From G958295935 sp965224235 (GTDB taxonomy: Bacteria; Chloroflexota; Dehalococcoidia; Lucifugimonadales; Lucifugimonadaceae): DNA of 64,000 bases. The notes under the pieces were generated by a model, which saw nothing but the letters and a program-made list of their open reading frames with translations, ran no database searches and was not told the origin of the DNA. Numbering within the stretch: position 1 is the stretch's first letter; the number at the start of each line of letters is the position of its first letter. Below are positions 54,901 through 63,077 of this stretch, one piece after another. The stretch lies in NCBI GenBank assembly GCA_965224235.1, contig CBDCYP010000002.1, positions 1,240,001 to 1,304,000 of the forward strand, given 5' to 3'. The position numbers and the translations under genes were made by a program.

Positions 54901-55149
54901 CTGGACCGTCCCAACATCCCGCCGACAATTAACACCAGGTTGGCGGAGCTTTGCGAGGTGGTGGCCGCCGCAGATTTCGCTCCCCCTCGGCAGGCCTACG
55001 ACGTGTTCGAAGAACTGAGCCGCCAGGCCGGGGAAGAGCTAGCCGCGCTTCGAGTGACTATCGAAACGGGCGTAGCGGAGATGAACCGGCTGCTACGCGA
55101 GCACGGTGTACCGATGATAGTGGACGGTATGAGTGGAGAGGCGGGGTAG
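51970..55149 (+). CDS. Large BNR/sortilin-like repeat protein
   Basis: 1059 residues from ATG 51970 (GAGG at about 8 bases); a TTG 24 bases earlier is possible. The first 700 residues are propeller blades with Asp-box (BNR) motifs: STDAGKTWINV, STDGGGTWEKV, SADGGDTWVDV, SDDDGESWELL, STDEGGSWTAI, SRDGGSSWQDV, SFDDGGSWQPL, separated by VYVGMG or VYVAALG segments. Around 720-1059 is a different end (DVEVAFLDPAGEVIRSF, a Fn3-like PPGRYTVRLTVNGTELTQELEIAKDPR, then helices). Such proteins are often exported glycosidase-like or VPS10-like, but here no signal peptide or catalytic set is visible. Possibly cytoplasmic or secreted by another route. The role is unknown. Confidence 0.87.
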   Translation: MATNIKQDTLNGLRWRCIGPPRGARSIAVAGDPASPAVFYFGACAGGVWKTYDGGTYWENISDGYFKTSAVGAIAVAESDPNVVYVGMGEACVRVDGSYGDGVYRSTDAGKTWINVGLQDTRHISRVRVHPDNPDLVYVAALGHAFGPHPDRGVFRSTDGGGTWEKVLATGAEAGAIDLSMDPTNPRRLYAAAWRMRRRFWDIESGGPGSGLHRSADGGDTWVDVSQNPGFPSGPLGRIGVAVSPAMPGRVWATVEARERGLYRSDDDGESWELLTDNRDLQGRPWYYQHIMADPVDPDTVWVLNYKLWRSIDGGRNFEEVSAPHGDHHDLWIDPLDPQRMIEGADGGACVSFNGGDTWSTIYNQLTAQFYRLDTDNRFPYNVYATQQDNSAISVPSGANDIAINWADCHSVGSSESGHIAVHPANPDVVFSGAIGSSPGGGGNLLRYDRGTGQTRIVTVWPEDYSGVGAKDMRHRFQWTFPILFSPHDSNTLYVAGERVFKSTDEGGSWTAISPDLSRNDPSKMQPSGGIITREATGGETYCVIQSLAESTLEKGHLWAGSDDGLVHLSRDGGSSWQDVTPAQLKEWTLISAIEPSHHEPGKAYLAGTLYKFDDPRPILMRTSDYGASWVEITGGLPVDEYSRVIREDHERPGLLYAGAELGIHVSFDDGGSWQPLQANLPITPVHDIKVKGNDLIAGTHGRSIWILDDLNVLRELAESADADTPYLFTPLRTHRLPGPILHDNADPGKTYHQHGLGAASTYVMRKTPGGEQVRVFLDAGESPTNGAIVYYYLPAPADVEVAFLDPAGEVIRSFTSADSDGANNHAPGSTVPAAPGLNRYVWDMLYPGVVSVPGDLATSGKPTSPHAPPGRYTVRLTVNGTELTQELEIAKDPRVAATQVDLQEKFHLHTRIRDRLSEVNAAIIKLRSVRQQVAEWASRSSIADSRAGAIARVSGRLIDDLDSSERRLMKVGFRGALDRPNIPPTINTRLAELCEVVAAADFAPPRQAYDVFEELSRQAGEELAALRVTIETGVAEMNRLLREHGVPMIVDGMSGEAG

Positions 55150-55345
55150 CCAGTCATGGCCGAGCAGCCCGGTTTACCTCGTATCCGTCTTGTGTCAACA
55201 TCACGGGAGGCGTGGAAGATCGGGCAGCCCTGATTTCCTACTGACATTCCCTTCATGGTCAGGACTGCGAGAGCGCAAACGACTAACGCGCAGATGTCGC
55301 CGAGACTGTCGAATTGCGCACGCCATAAACGAGGATCTCAAGACG

Positions 55346-56545
55346 ATGCCACGGGTCAACCCCGAAATAATGGTCTGGGCCCGCGAGACGGCCGGTCTCA
55401 CCAAAGAGGAGGCAGCCAGAAAACTGGGTTTCAAGGATAGCGGCAAATCCTCTGCGGCAGAGAAACTTGCGGCTGTGGAGTGCGGTCAGAAAGAGCCGTC
55501 TCGCCCGCAACTCGTGAAGATGGCAAATAGGTACCACCGGCCACTCCTCACATTCTACCTGTCCAGACCGCCAAGACAGGGGAACCGGGGCACGGACTTT
55601 CGAACCTTGTCCGCAGATCGTTCCGCATCCGATGAGGCACGGTTGGACGCATTGGTTCGGGACATCAGGGCGCGCCAGAGCATGGTTCGCGACGTTCTGA
55701 AGGATGAAGACGAAGCGGAACCATTGCAATTTGTTGGCTCTCACCGCTTGGGCGATGGCAAGGCGGTAATTCTTGGGTCGCTACGGGCACTGATAGGCGT
55801 AGACCTGTCGGCGTATCGCGCCCAACCCGGCCCATCGGCTGCTTTCGCCCTGTTACGTAGTCGTGTAGAGGCTTCGGGGGTGTTCGTCACGCTTAAAGGT
55901 GACTTGGGCAACTACGTGTCGGCGATTGATACCACTGTCTTTCGCGGATTTTCCATAGCAGACAACGTAGCCCCTTTCGTGGTGATTAACGACCAGGACG
56001 CCAGATCAGCTTGGTCATTCACGCTGTTGCACGAGACAACGCACCTGCTGTTGGGTCAGACCGGGGTCAGCGCGAAATATTCTGAAAATGAAGTAGAACG
56101 TTTCTGCGATGACGTTGCCGGGGACTTCCTGCTCCCCACGGACGCGTTGGACCGCCTTGATCTCGGTGATCCCCGCCAATTCGAGAACGTCCTGGAGCGA
56201 GTCAGCGCGTTTGCGAAAGAGTCCAGGGTGAGTCGCGCCATGGTCGCCTACAAGGCGTATAGGTCTCAACTAATCACCCAGGAACTTTATCGTCGCCTCG
56301 GGGCTGTCTTTCGCCAGCAGTGGCGTGAAGAACGGGAGCGCAACCGTGCGCAGGCACGCGAGCGGGAATGGGGGCCGGATTACTACACCGTGCGTCGCCA
56401 CCGGGTAGGGGGTCGAATAACGGGACTAGTGGCGCGAATGATGGCGGTTGATGCCCTGTCAACTTCAAAGGCGGCCCGGATTTTGGGTGTCAAACCGAGG
56501 CAGGTTCAGCCGCTGCTCGACACGGGCTTTAGATATATACGATGA
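55346..56545 (+). CDS. XRE-ImmA/IrrE-family metallopeptidase regulator
   Basis: 399 residues, ATG after GAGGA. An N-terminal helix-turn-helix of the XRE type (about 10-70, AGLTKEEAARKLGFKD, SRPQLVKMANRYHRP) is joined to an ImmA/IrrE protease domain with zinc motif H229-E-T-T-H233 (SFTLLHETTHLLLG) and the distal ligand region (ENEVERFCDDVAGDFLLP). Such proteins cleave a repressor or act as the antitoxin-like partner of a PIN toxin. The next gene, a DUF4411 protein, overlaps by 4 bases (ATGA), so the pair is translationally coupled. Confidence 0.87.
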   Translation: MPRVNPEIMVWARETAGLTKEEAARKLGFKDSGKSSAAEKLAAVECGQKEPSRPQLVKMANRYHRPLLTFYLSRPPRQGNRGTDFRTLSADRSASDEARLDALVRDIRARQSMVRDVLKDEDEAEPLQFVGSHRLGDGKAVILGSLRALIGVDLSAYRAQPGPSAAFALLRSRVEASGVFVTLKGDLGNYVSAIDTTVFRGFSIADNVAPFVVINDQDARSAWSFTLLHETTHLLLGQTGVSAKYSENEVERFCDDVAGDFLLPTDALDRLDLGDPRQFENVLERVSAFAKESRVSRAMVAYKAYRSQLITQELYRRLGAVFRQQWREERERNRAQAREREWGPDYYTVRRHRVGGRITGLVARMMAVDALSTSKAARILGVKPRQVQPLLDTGFRYIR

Positions 56546-57057
56546 CGGCGCTGTACCTCCTCGACGCCAATGTGTTTATTGACGCGAACCGCGACTATTA
56601 TCCAATCGAGAGGGTCCCGGAATTCTGGGACTGGCTGGCGGAGATGGGGAGGCTTTGGCGTGTCAAGATTCCACAGGAGATCTATGAGGAAATTGTCCTC
56701 CCGGCGCCGAGTCGCCCGGATGGGATGGTCGACTGGCTAGTCGATCATAAAGACGTGCTCATCCTTGATGAGCAGGTCATCGTTAACGTGGTAGCCCAGG
56801 TAACCGAACTGGGTTACGCAGATGATCTGACTGACGAAGAAATTGAAAAAATCGGGCGGGACCCCTTTCTCATCCCCTATGCTCTCGCTGGCAACCAGGA
56901 ACGGCGCGTAGCAACACACGAACGGTCCAGACCGGGCCGACGCCGGGCAAGCCGCCAATTGCCTGACGGGTGTGACGATTTCGATGTGCGCTGGGTGAAT
57001 ACGTTCGGTCTAATTCAAGAACTCGACTTTCGCACGAATTGGAAAACGAATCCTTAG
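56542..57057 (+). CDS. DUF4411 family protein (PIN-like toxin candidate)
   Basis: 171 residues, start overlapping the stop of the XRE-ImmA gene. DUF4411 proteins belong to the PIN clan. LYLLDANVFIDANRDYY gives the first Asp, PQEIYEEI the Glu, DPFLIPYALAGNQ the next Asp, and CDDFDVRWVNTFGLIQELDFR closes the domain. The order antitoxin-like ImmA then DUF4411 is a known two-gene arrangement. All expected acids are present, so the pair is likely active as a toxin-antitoxin system or related defence. Confidence 0.8.
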   Translation: MTALYLLDANVFIDANRDYYPIERVPEFWDWLAEMGRLWRVKIPQEIYEEIVLPAPSRPDGMVDWLVDHKDVLILDEQVIVNVVAQVTELGYADDLTDEEIEKIGRDPFLIPYALAGNQERRVATHERSRPGRRRASRQLPDGCDDFDVRWVNTFGLIQELDFRTNWKTNP

Positions 57058-57155
57058 TTCCTAAACCATCGCAGGTCTACCCGTTCGCCCAGGACGTCCA
57101 AGTGTAACGTTCACACAAACTTACTGGAGAAACCGACGCGAATAACGCAGCCGCC

Positions 57156-58136
57156 CTAGAGCGACAGGCTGGCGCCGCCAACGAACGGGGCTGTGGGGTG
57201 GTGGTCTTCGTCGACGCTTTCTTCCACGATTTCGTCCAGGGTCGGGGTATCTTTCTTCGGCAGCGTGATGTCTTCCATGTCGAGCAACGCCTTGATGAGG
57301 TTGATGGAGAACCAGGAGAGTTGTTAGCTCCCATGATGAACGTCTCCGGTTTCGGCCTGGCGGTATCCCGCATGATTCCCAGACCATCCCGGTACGACTC
57401 GAACGACACGATCTTCTCCAGCCTGACCCGGAACCGCTTGCTGGCGCCTGCGAAGTAGATGTGCTTCGTCGTGATGCCCATCATTCCGTCATCCGTCCAC
57501 TCCATGGACTGTGACTCGACCGATCTGCCGCTGAAGCTGCTCGGCCGCACGTACACGCCCTTGGCGACGCGGAAACTCGCGCCCATCGAGCTGCCCCTGT
57601 ACTCGCGGCGCGTCACCTGCTCCATGTATCCGACGTCCGTGAACACCCAGAGCAACTCCTCGCTCTTCATGAGGTTGAACGGCAAACGTCCGTACTTTTC
57701 TCTCGCCGCCCTGCGGTCATAACGGGGGATGGCCCCGCCCTCGGTTATCGAGCCGAGGGAAGCCACCATCCTGAACGTGTCGAAGTTCCCTTCCCTGTTC
57801 AGCCGGTATTCTCTGAGTCCGAAGTGACGCCGATACTGATTCAGTCCGCGCTTCTCGCCGGAGCTCAGTATGTGGTCCTCCATCGCCGCCGCGAGGGCGT
57901 GCGTCCATCCGTCCGCGAGGGGTTTTATTCATCTCGGGGCCGGAGACGGTCACCCTTGCAGCCGCCATGGCATCGCGGATCCCATCTTCAAAACGGTCGA
58001 GGCTCGTGCCGTTTAGGACGGCGTCGACGCAGATGTTCTTTACAGATTCAAGGGCCCGTTCGTGATTTCGTACGCACTCCTTGTGCTCGTTCCGCAAGAA
58101 ACCGGCCGGCTTTCCGCAGTACGTACAATTGCCCAC
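57156..58136 (-). pseudogene. Zinc-ribbon protein of unknown function, two frameshifts
   Basis: The start (ATG 58136) encodes a zinc ribbon, NCTYCGKPAGFLRNEHKEC. The frame shifts near 57920 (AAAACCCC) and near 57320. Reading across, the protein continues with KRGLNQYRRHFGLREYRLN, REYRGSSMGASFRVAKGVYV, TKHIYFAGASKRFRVRLEK then WFSINLIKALLDMEDITLP and stops at 57156. I recall a common bacterial family with this same layout (Cys4 ribbon, helical middle, 'NKHIYFAG..KSFRI' PH-like fold). Its function is not known. Two shifts leave it broken, or sequencing indels do. Confidence 0.7.
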
Positions 58137-58221
58137 TGCCTGATACCCTCCGTCGCTCTATGCCTTACCTGACCTTACCGCCCACCGGCGTTGTGTTGGG
58201 CGCCGGTACAGACGCGCGGCT

Positions 58222-59205
58222 CTAGCCTGTATCGCCTGTCACCTCATTTATCCAGTCCTGGATTATGGCGATGGCGTCGGCCTCTGAGTCCGCGCTGGGA
58301 CGTTTCGTGTCCTCAAAGTGCTCCGGATGGGCGAGACCGGTGTAGCCACCGGCGTGTAGCCTTCGCAGGAACTCCTTCACGTCGATGTCGCCCTCGCCGG
58401 GCATCACCTCCTCGACCTGCGGCCACGTGCCTTTCAGGTCTCTGGGCTGGGCGAAGAAGATCTTGCCCTGGAATCGATTGACCGCCTCCAGCACGTCAGT
58501 CCCGTTCATGCCCATGCCGGCACACATGCAGACGCCGTGGTTGGGACTTGGCGCCTCTTGCTCGACAAGGCGCGCGATGTGATCACCGTCGCGAATCATG
58601 AACGGTCCTTCCCACTCTGGCACACGGAAGCGGCGGTAGTCCTCGTAGCCGATGTCCTGCTCGGACGCTCTTGCTCTTGCCGACGCGTCCGGTGTGGGCC
58701 AGCGTCCGTGGTTCGCGAGTTTGAGTCCTGAAGTCTCCGCCTGGGACACGACTTCGCGATAGATGGTCGCAACGCCGCCCCAAAGATCTTCGTCCTCGGC
58801 GGGATCCTCCGGGTCGTCGACGTGCGCGTACTGAAGCATGACCGGTATTCCCGAGCCGGCGACCACGTCAATGGTCGCCAACATCTCGTCGATCTCCCGC
58901 CGGTGCGCCGGCGGGTTGCGGATCACGTCCATGTCCTTGCCCATGCAGTACGGTTTGGATACCGCATACACCTCGATGCCAGCCTCGCCTATGCGCTGGA
59001 CGATCTCCCTGAGATAGTAGGGATCGGGCACGCCCGAATAGGTTGTGGTGTCGAACCCCGGCAACGTGTCGCGAGCGAGGGCCACGCGATCGGTGTTCAG
59101 TTGCCGGCATCTGGCGATTACGGCACCGGCGTCTGCGCCGCTAACCACGGCGCCACAACTCATGACGGCCCGCCTGGAAGAGGCTGCTGTAGATGTCCCA
59201 CTCAT
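58222..59205 (-). CDS. Mannonate dehydratase-like TIM-barrel protein (UxuA family)
   Basis: 327 residues from ATG 59205, with AGGTGG 7 bases before. A TIM barrel with family features: CGAVVSGADAGAVIARC, LKLANHGRWPT, NHGVCMCAGMGMNGTDVLEA, KIFFAQPRDLKGTWPQ and PGEGDIDVKEFLRRLHAGGYTG. Cys and His in the NHGVCMCAGM segment and FAQPRD fit the metal site of mannonate dehydratases (UxuA) and their sugar-isomerase relatives. It is probably a sugar-acid dehydratase or epimerase. It lies 400 bases from the SMP-30 gene on the same strand, with a mobile element between them. Confidence 0.75.
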   Translation of the reverse strand: MSGTSTAASSRRAVMSCGAVVSGADAGAVIARCRQLNTDRVALARDTLPGFDTTTYSGVPDPYYLREIVQRIGEAGIEVYAVSKPYCMGKDMDVIRNPPAHRREIDEMLATIDVVAGSGIPVMLQYAHVDDPEDPAEDEDLWGGVATIYREVVSQAETSGLKLANHGRWPTPDASARARASEQDIGYEDYRRFRVPEWEGPFMIRDGDHIARLVEQEAPSPNHGVCMCAGMGMNGTDVLEAVNRFQGKIFFAQPRDLKGTWPQVEEVMPGEGDIDVKEFLRRLHAGGYTGLAHPEHFEDTKRPSADSEADAIAIIQDWINEVTGDTG

Positions 59206-59356
59206 GTTGTCCACCTATTTCTGTCGAACGGACGTCGGCACATCAAGCCAACGCGTTGCTGCGCCCCAACCCATGGGTTGATAAAAGTATTCGGTCCGAG
59301 TATTACCAATTCGTTTTGATCACGCCGCCAATTCAATTCGTAGTGGCGGGTTTGAA

Positions 59357-59548
59357 GAGCCTGTTTCATAAAGCGCCCGCTTAGTTTCGCACTACGAGGT
59401 CGGGGATTGGATTCCCTAGATTCATGGGAATGACGGAGATGGTGCGGGAATGACGAAATTGGAGTACGCGCCATACTTCATAATTTCGGCGAAAACCGTA
59501 AACCAATGGATTGTGATTCAGGTTATCTCAAGGTTATAAAACATGCTC
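59357..59548. mobile_element. 192-bp non-autonomous element with IS1182-like ends in a REP copy
   Basis: Ends GAGCCTGTTTCATAA (59357) and TTATAAAACATGCTC (ending 59548) are inverted with two mismatches. TTGAA flanks both sides (59352-59356, 59549-59553). The flanks are the halves of the REP palindrome (gtggcgggtttgaa / ttgaaacccacccc). Contains GGAATGACGGAGATGG-type repeats but no gene. Confidence 0.82.
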
Positions 59549-59608
59549 TTGAAACCCACCCCTGCGGGTATGGTGATTCGTGGCGTAACTAATTCTGACC
59601 CGTTCGCC

Positions 59609-60532
59609 TCAGCGCAACGGCACAGGGCATCCCGGTGTCGTCATCCTGACCCGGTACACGGAGGTCCGCGAGGTGATGTATAGCGTGCGGTTGTCTGCGT
59701 CGCCGAAGGCACAGTTCGCCGGCAGCTCGGGGGTGGTGATGATGCCCAGGTGGGTTCCATCCGCCTCCCAAGCCCAAGTTCCCGCAGGGCCTGTGCAGTA
59801 GACCCGGCCTTCCAAGTCCACTTTGATACCGTCCGGCACGCCGGCGGCCTCGTGCGCCGGGCGCGGCTTGGCGCTAACCGTGTGAGTGAAGGATGTGTTC
59901 GACAACGTCGGGACGTAGGGCATGTCTGCGAAGCGCCGACTATTGGCCAGCATGCCGTCCGACTGGACGTCGTACACCTTGAGGTGCGGATCGGGGCGAG
60001 TGTCGACAACGTAAACCACGGATTCGTCCGGGGAGAAGGCGATGCCGTTCGGGTACGCGACATCGTCGGCAATCATCGTCAACTCACCATCAGGCGTGAG
60101 TTTGAAGAGAGTATTCGTACCGATTTCTTTCTGATCGTCGGTCAGTTGTGCCTCCGGGTCGGAGAAGTAGAGCGTGCCGTCCGACTTGCCGACGATGTCG
60201 TTGCACATGTTCATCTTCTTGCCCTGATAGCTATCCACTAGGACCTCGATGTCCCCACTTTCGATGTCGACCACGACTACCTTGCGCCCCGCCTGATCGC
60301 AGGTCACCAACCGGCCGTCGATATCCAGAGTGGCGCCGTCGGGGCTTTCGCCCTCCCGGATCAGCGCCGGCGATTCCCCGGGCTTGACCCGGTATTGCCG
60401 GTTGCCTCCGGGGTCGGAGAAGATCAGGAAGCCGTCCGGGTGCCATATCGGCCCCTCAGTGAACACAAATCCGGTAGCTACGAGCTCAACTTCACCGTCC
60501 ACGATATCCGAAATATTTCTCGCCCTCGCCAT
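59609..60532 (-). CDS. SMP-30/gluconolactonase-family lactonase
   Basis: 307 residues, ATG after GGAGGACAAAAC. A six-bladed calcium-dependent lactonase (SMP-30/gluconolactonase). Seen: TGFVFTEGPIWHPDGFLIFSD with the metal Glu, GESPDGATLDIDGRLVTCDQ, NMCNDIVGKSDGTLYFSD with Asn and Asp, YPNGIAFSPDESVVYVVDT (Asp near the active site) and PDGIKVDLEGRVYCTGPAG. It opens a sugar lactone to the acid, the step that feeds a dehydratase. Its neighbours (mannonate-dehydratase-like, MR-type) fit this route. No signal peptide. Confidence 0.9.
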   Translation of the reverse strand: MARARNISDIVDGEVELVATGFVFTEGPIWHPDGFLIFSDPGGNRQYRVKPGESPALIREGESPDGATLDIDGRLVTCDQAGRKVVVVDIESGDIEVLVDSYQGKKMNMCNDIVGKSDGTLYFSDPEAQLTDDQKEIGTNTLFKLTPDGELTMIADDVAYPNGIAFSPDESVVYVVDTRPDPHLKVYDVQSDGMLANSRRFADMPYVPTLSNTSFTHTVSAKPRPAHEAAGVPDGIKVDLEGRVYCTGPAGTWAWEADGTHLGIITTPELPANCAFGDADNRTLYITSRTSVYRVRMTTPGCPVPLR

Positions 60533-60639
60533 ATGTTTTGTCCTCCACAGGGATGATTGAAATCGCGTTACCGGGGTATCGCTACCCTAAGCCCGACTGA
60601 ATCAGGTGTCAATCAAGCGGCTGTGTCCACCGCGGTTCA

Positions 60640-61350
60640 TCACCTTCCAGCGATCTGTCTCACCAGGCCATCGTAAAGGCTGAACGGCCCGGCCAGGATC
60701 AGCGCCATGAGCATGGCCGCAACGACAAGAGACAGCGCGGCCGGCCTGAGATCGATCGTTGCGCCTGCGCCGGGACGCGCAGTGAGCAGGGACGAGAATG
60801 ACACAACCACTACAAAGCCACCCGACACGACCCCTATGTACAAGCCCTGGGCCCAGTAGATAAACAAAAGTCCAGGGGTGCCGAACACGGCGGCAAGTAG
60901 ATCGTCGACGAACTCATTGCCACCCTTGGCGTTAGTTGCCGCTTCGACCAAAAAGACATTGATCGGCAGCACGAGGGCAGTGGCGAGCGGGACGAACAGG
61001 CCGAAAATCACCCCGACTACCAACAACGTGATCAGAAGTCGCGCCGCGCTGCGAGGCGTGCCGAGAAGGTCGGTCGTCACGAAAGTCAGCAGCGAGCCCA
61101 ACAAAGCGCCGATGATCGGAACTACTATGGCGGCGCGCATGAACTCGCCAATGGGCGGTCGCGCTATCTCGGAGTACACATGCCGCTCGGCAAACGCGGC
61201 CGGAATGGTGATATACAGGGCCGCAAGCGCCATGGCGGCGCTGATAGGTGCGACCGCGAGGATGAGCGTGAAGCGGTAGCGGCGCTCCTCGATTCGCCTT
61301 GCGGACTCCTGGCGCCGCAGTTCGCCGAGAGGCCCGGTTCCTGTACTCAA
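60640..61350 (-). CDS. Membrane protein of unknown function
   Basis: 236 residues from TTG 61350; no signal peptide but five or six helices: FTLILAVAPISAAMALAALYI, AAIVVPIIGALLGSLLTFVTT, LITLLVVGVIFGLFVPLATALVL, GLYIGVVSGGFVVVVSFSSLL and LSLVVAAMLMALILAGPFSLY. The N-terminus is basic and hydrophilic (RRQESARRIEERRYRFT). No family recognised. It stands between lactonase and SelA-like genes on the same strand, so it could be part of that transcript. Confidence 0.65.
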   Translation of the reverse strand: MSTGTGPLGELRRQESARRIEERRYRFTLILAVAPISAAMALAALYITIPAAFAERHVYSEIARPPIGEFMRAAIVVPIIGALLGSLLTFVTTDLLGTPRSAARLLITLLVVGVIFGLFVPLATALVLPINVFLVEAATNAKGGNEFVDDLLAAVFGTPGLLFIYWAQGLYIGVVSGGFVVVVSFSSLLTARPGAGATIDLRPAALSLVVAAMLMALILAGPFSLYDGLVRQIAGR

Positions 61351-61669
61351 CGGATGGCCTTGGGGCGCTTCAGCAAGGCAGCGCGGATGTTAGAACACGT
61401 TCTGTGATGTACGCGTGTAATACCACTTCGTTTTGATCGCGCCGCCAAATCAATCCGTCGTGGCGGGTTTCAAACCCGCCTTCGGCCTCACCCAATCGTA
61501 AAGTTGACACCATTCTCATACCAAGTAGTCATGATGCAGCCATGTCCAAGATCGGGTTGGACCTCCCCGAGCAGGGACATGGTGGGTTTGAATCCCACCC
61601 CTACAAGTATGGTAATTCGTGGCGTGACCATAACGTATTGGTATAACGGTCCTGCTCCGCGGCGCGGGC
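61351..61669. repeat. Spacer holding dispersed repeats
   Basis: A roughly 60-base unit (ACTTCGTTTTGATCGCGCCG, then GTGGCGGGTTTCAAACCCGCC, about 61418-61480) has further copies at 59298-59356 (same strand) and about 51836-51895 (reverse). A weaker REP (GTGGGTTTGAATCCCACCCC) follows near 61582. No gene. Confidence 0.65.
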
Positions 61670-62854
61670 TCATTGCGACGGACAGCATACTTTCGCACTC
61701 CAGGTTTCGCCTGCCGCCTCCAGGAGCACCTCGCGGAGCCGCTCAGCAACGATCTCGTGCTGCCCCTCTTCAAGGTTCATCGGGTCGACGTACAACTCCC
61801 TGGACGAGCCTATGACCTGAACGTAGACGCGGGGTACTCCGGCGAGGAGTCGACGCTGGACCTCCAGCCTGTCCGGGCCCCTCCATTCGTCGGTGAAGTA
61901 GACGACTGCGTGCGGTATACGATGATTCGGAGGGTCGTGCTCGACGCGGGCGTCTATGCCCGGAATCTCGGCGATACGGTCCACCACCCCGTCCATCTTC
62001 CGCCGGTATTCGATGCTCTCCTGCTCCTCGTCACCCGCCAGGAAAGCCTCCACTGCGGCGATCAGCCCGAAGATCTCTTCCCGGGATACCTTCTGGCCGC
62101 GGGCGATTCCGCCGTTAGGTGAGTTGTTGAGTCGCGCGTACTCCACCCACTTCTTATTGCCCAACAGCAGTCCGGTGCTTTGTATACCCCGAATCGTCTT
62201 GCCGCCGCTGAAACTCACCAAATCCGCTCCCTCCCCCACGAAACGCGTCAGGTTGGACCGCGGCGGCAAGACCGAAGCCGCATCGCACAACACCGGCAGA
62301 CCGTGTGAATGAGCGATTTCCGCCAGTTCGGGCAGCGGAACCAGACCGCTCGGGAGAAACGCGGATTCCAGGTGGATTATGCCCGCCGTCCGGTCGGTGA
62401 TCGCCATCTCCACCTCGTCCGCCGTGCAACGGTCCGGGTCACCTACTTCCACGAACTTAGTCCCTGGGACCAGGTAGAGCCTCTCGTAGCTAAAGTGGTG
62501 TCCACGCTGGAAGATCAACTCGTTCGGCATACCGTCGGTATCGGGAAGCCGGGCGATTCGGTCCAGATCATCACGTGCCACTGCGGCTGCGGCTTGCACA
62601 ACGAGACCCGCGCCCGCTCCGGCGGTTACAGTGGCCGCAGGCACCCCAATCATGCGGGCGATGTCCTTCCCGGCCGCGATCAGCAGTTCGTCCATCTGAA
62701 AGAAGTGCCGGGATGCGAACTCCATGGCCGCCCAGGATTCCGGACGCGGACTGGAGCCTGAGTGTTTGGTGTTCGGACCTCCTGCCTGAACAATCGGTTC
62801 GACGCCGAGGCGTTCCATAATCGCCTCTCCAATGCCATCGTGTGCGGTTCCCAT
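61670..62854 (-). CDS. SelA-like PLP-dependent enzyme
   Basis: 394 residues from ATG 62854 (CAGGAGAGAG upstream). Fold type I PLP enzyme of the SelA/DgaE group. Seen: VTAGAGAGLVVQAAAAVARD (phosphate loop), TAGIIHLESAFLPSGLVPL, LPVLCDAASVLPPRSNL (Asp191 for the pyridine N), and LVSFSGGKTIRGIQSTGLL with Lys219 as the Schiff-base Lys. DgaE-type members cleave 2-amino-2-deoxy sugar acids, others are selenocysteine synthases. No selenocysteine genes are near and the sugar-acid context favours a DgaE-like role. Divergent from the enolase-superfamily gene. Confidence 0.8.
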   Translation of the reverse strand: MGTAHDGIGEAIMERLGVEPIVQAGGPNTKHSGSSPRPESWAAMEFASRHFFQMDELLIAAGKDIARMIGVPAATVTAGAGAGLVVQAAAAVARDDLDRIARLPDTDGMPNELIFQRGHHFSYERLYLVPGTKFVEVGDPDRCTADEVEMAITDRTAGIIHLESAFLPSGLVPLPELAEIAHSHGLPVLCDAASVLPPRSNLTRFVGEGADLVSFSGGKTIRGIQSTGLLLGNKKWVEYARLNNSPNGGIARGQKVSREEIFGLIAAVEAFLAGDEEQESIEYRRKMDGVVDRIAEIPGIDARVEHDPPNHRIPHAVVYFTDEWRGPDRLEVQRRLLAGVPRVYVQVIGSSRELYVDPMNLEEGQHEIVAERLREVLLEAAGETWSAKVCCPSQ

Positions 62855-63077
62855 GACTCTCTCCTGACTCAAGAATTCCCGTGCGGCCAAATTACGGGAC
62901 TCGGCCCAAATTCAGCCGCTGAGCGGATTTTACGCTAACCCGTCTGCCGTCTGAGGCCTGGATGGTTCATGTCCACTGACTCCGTGACCAAAGTAGCCTG
63001 GCCCACCCACAATGCCCGTGTCCTGGATAGACTCTGCACAACGCAGCGACTAGGCATTCGCCGGGGAGCATCTCGCC

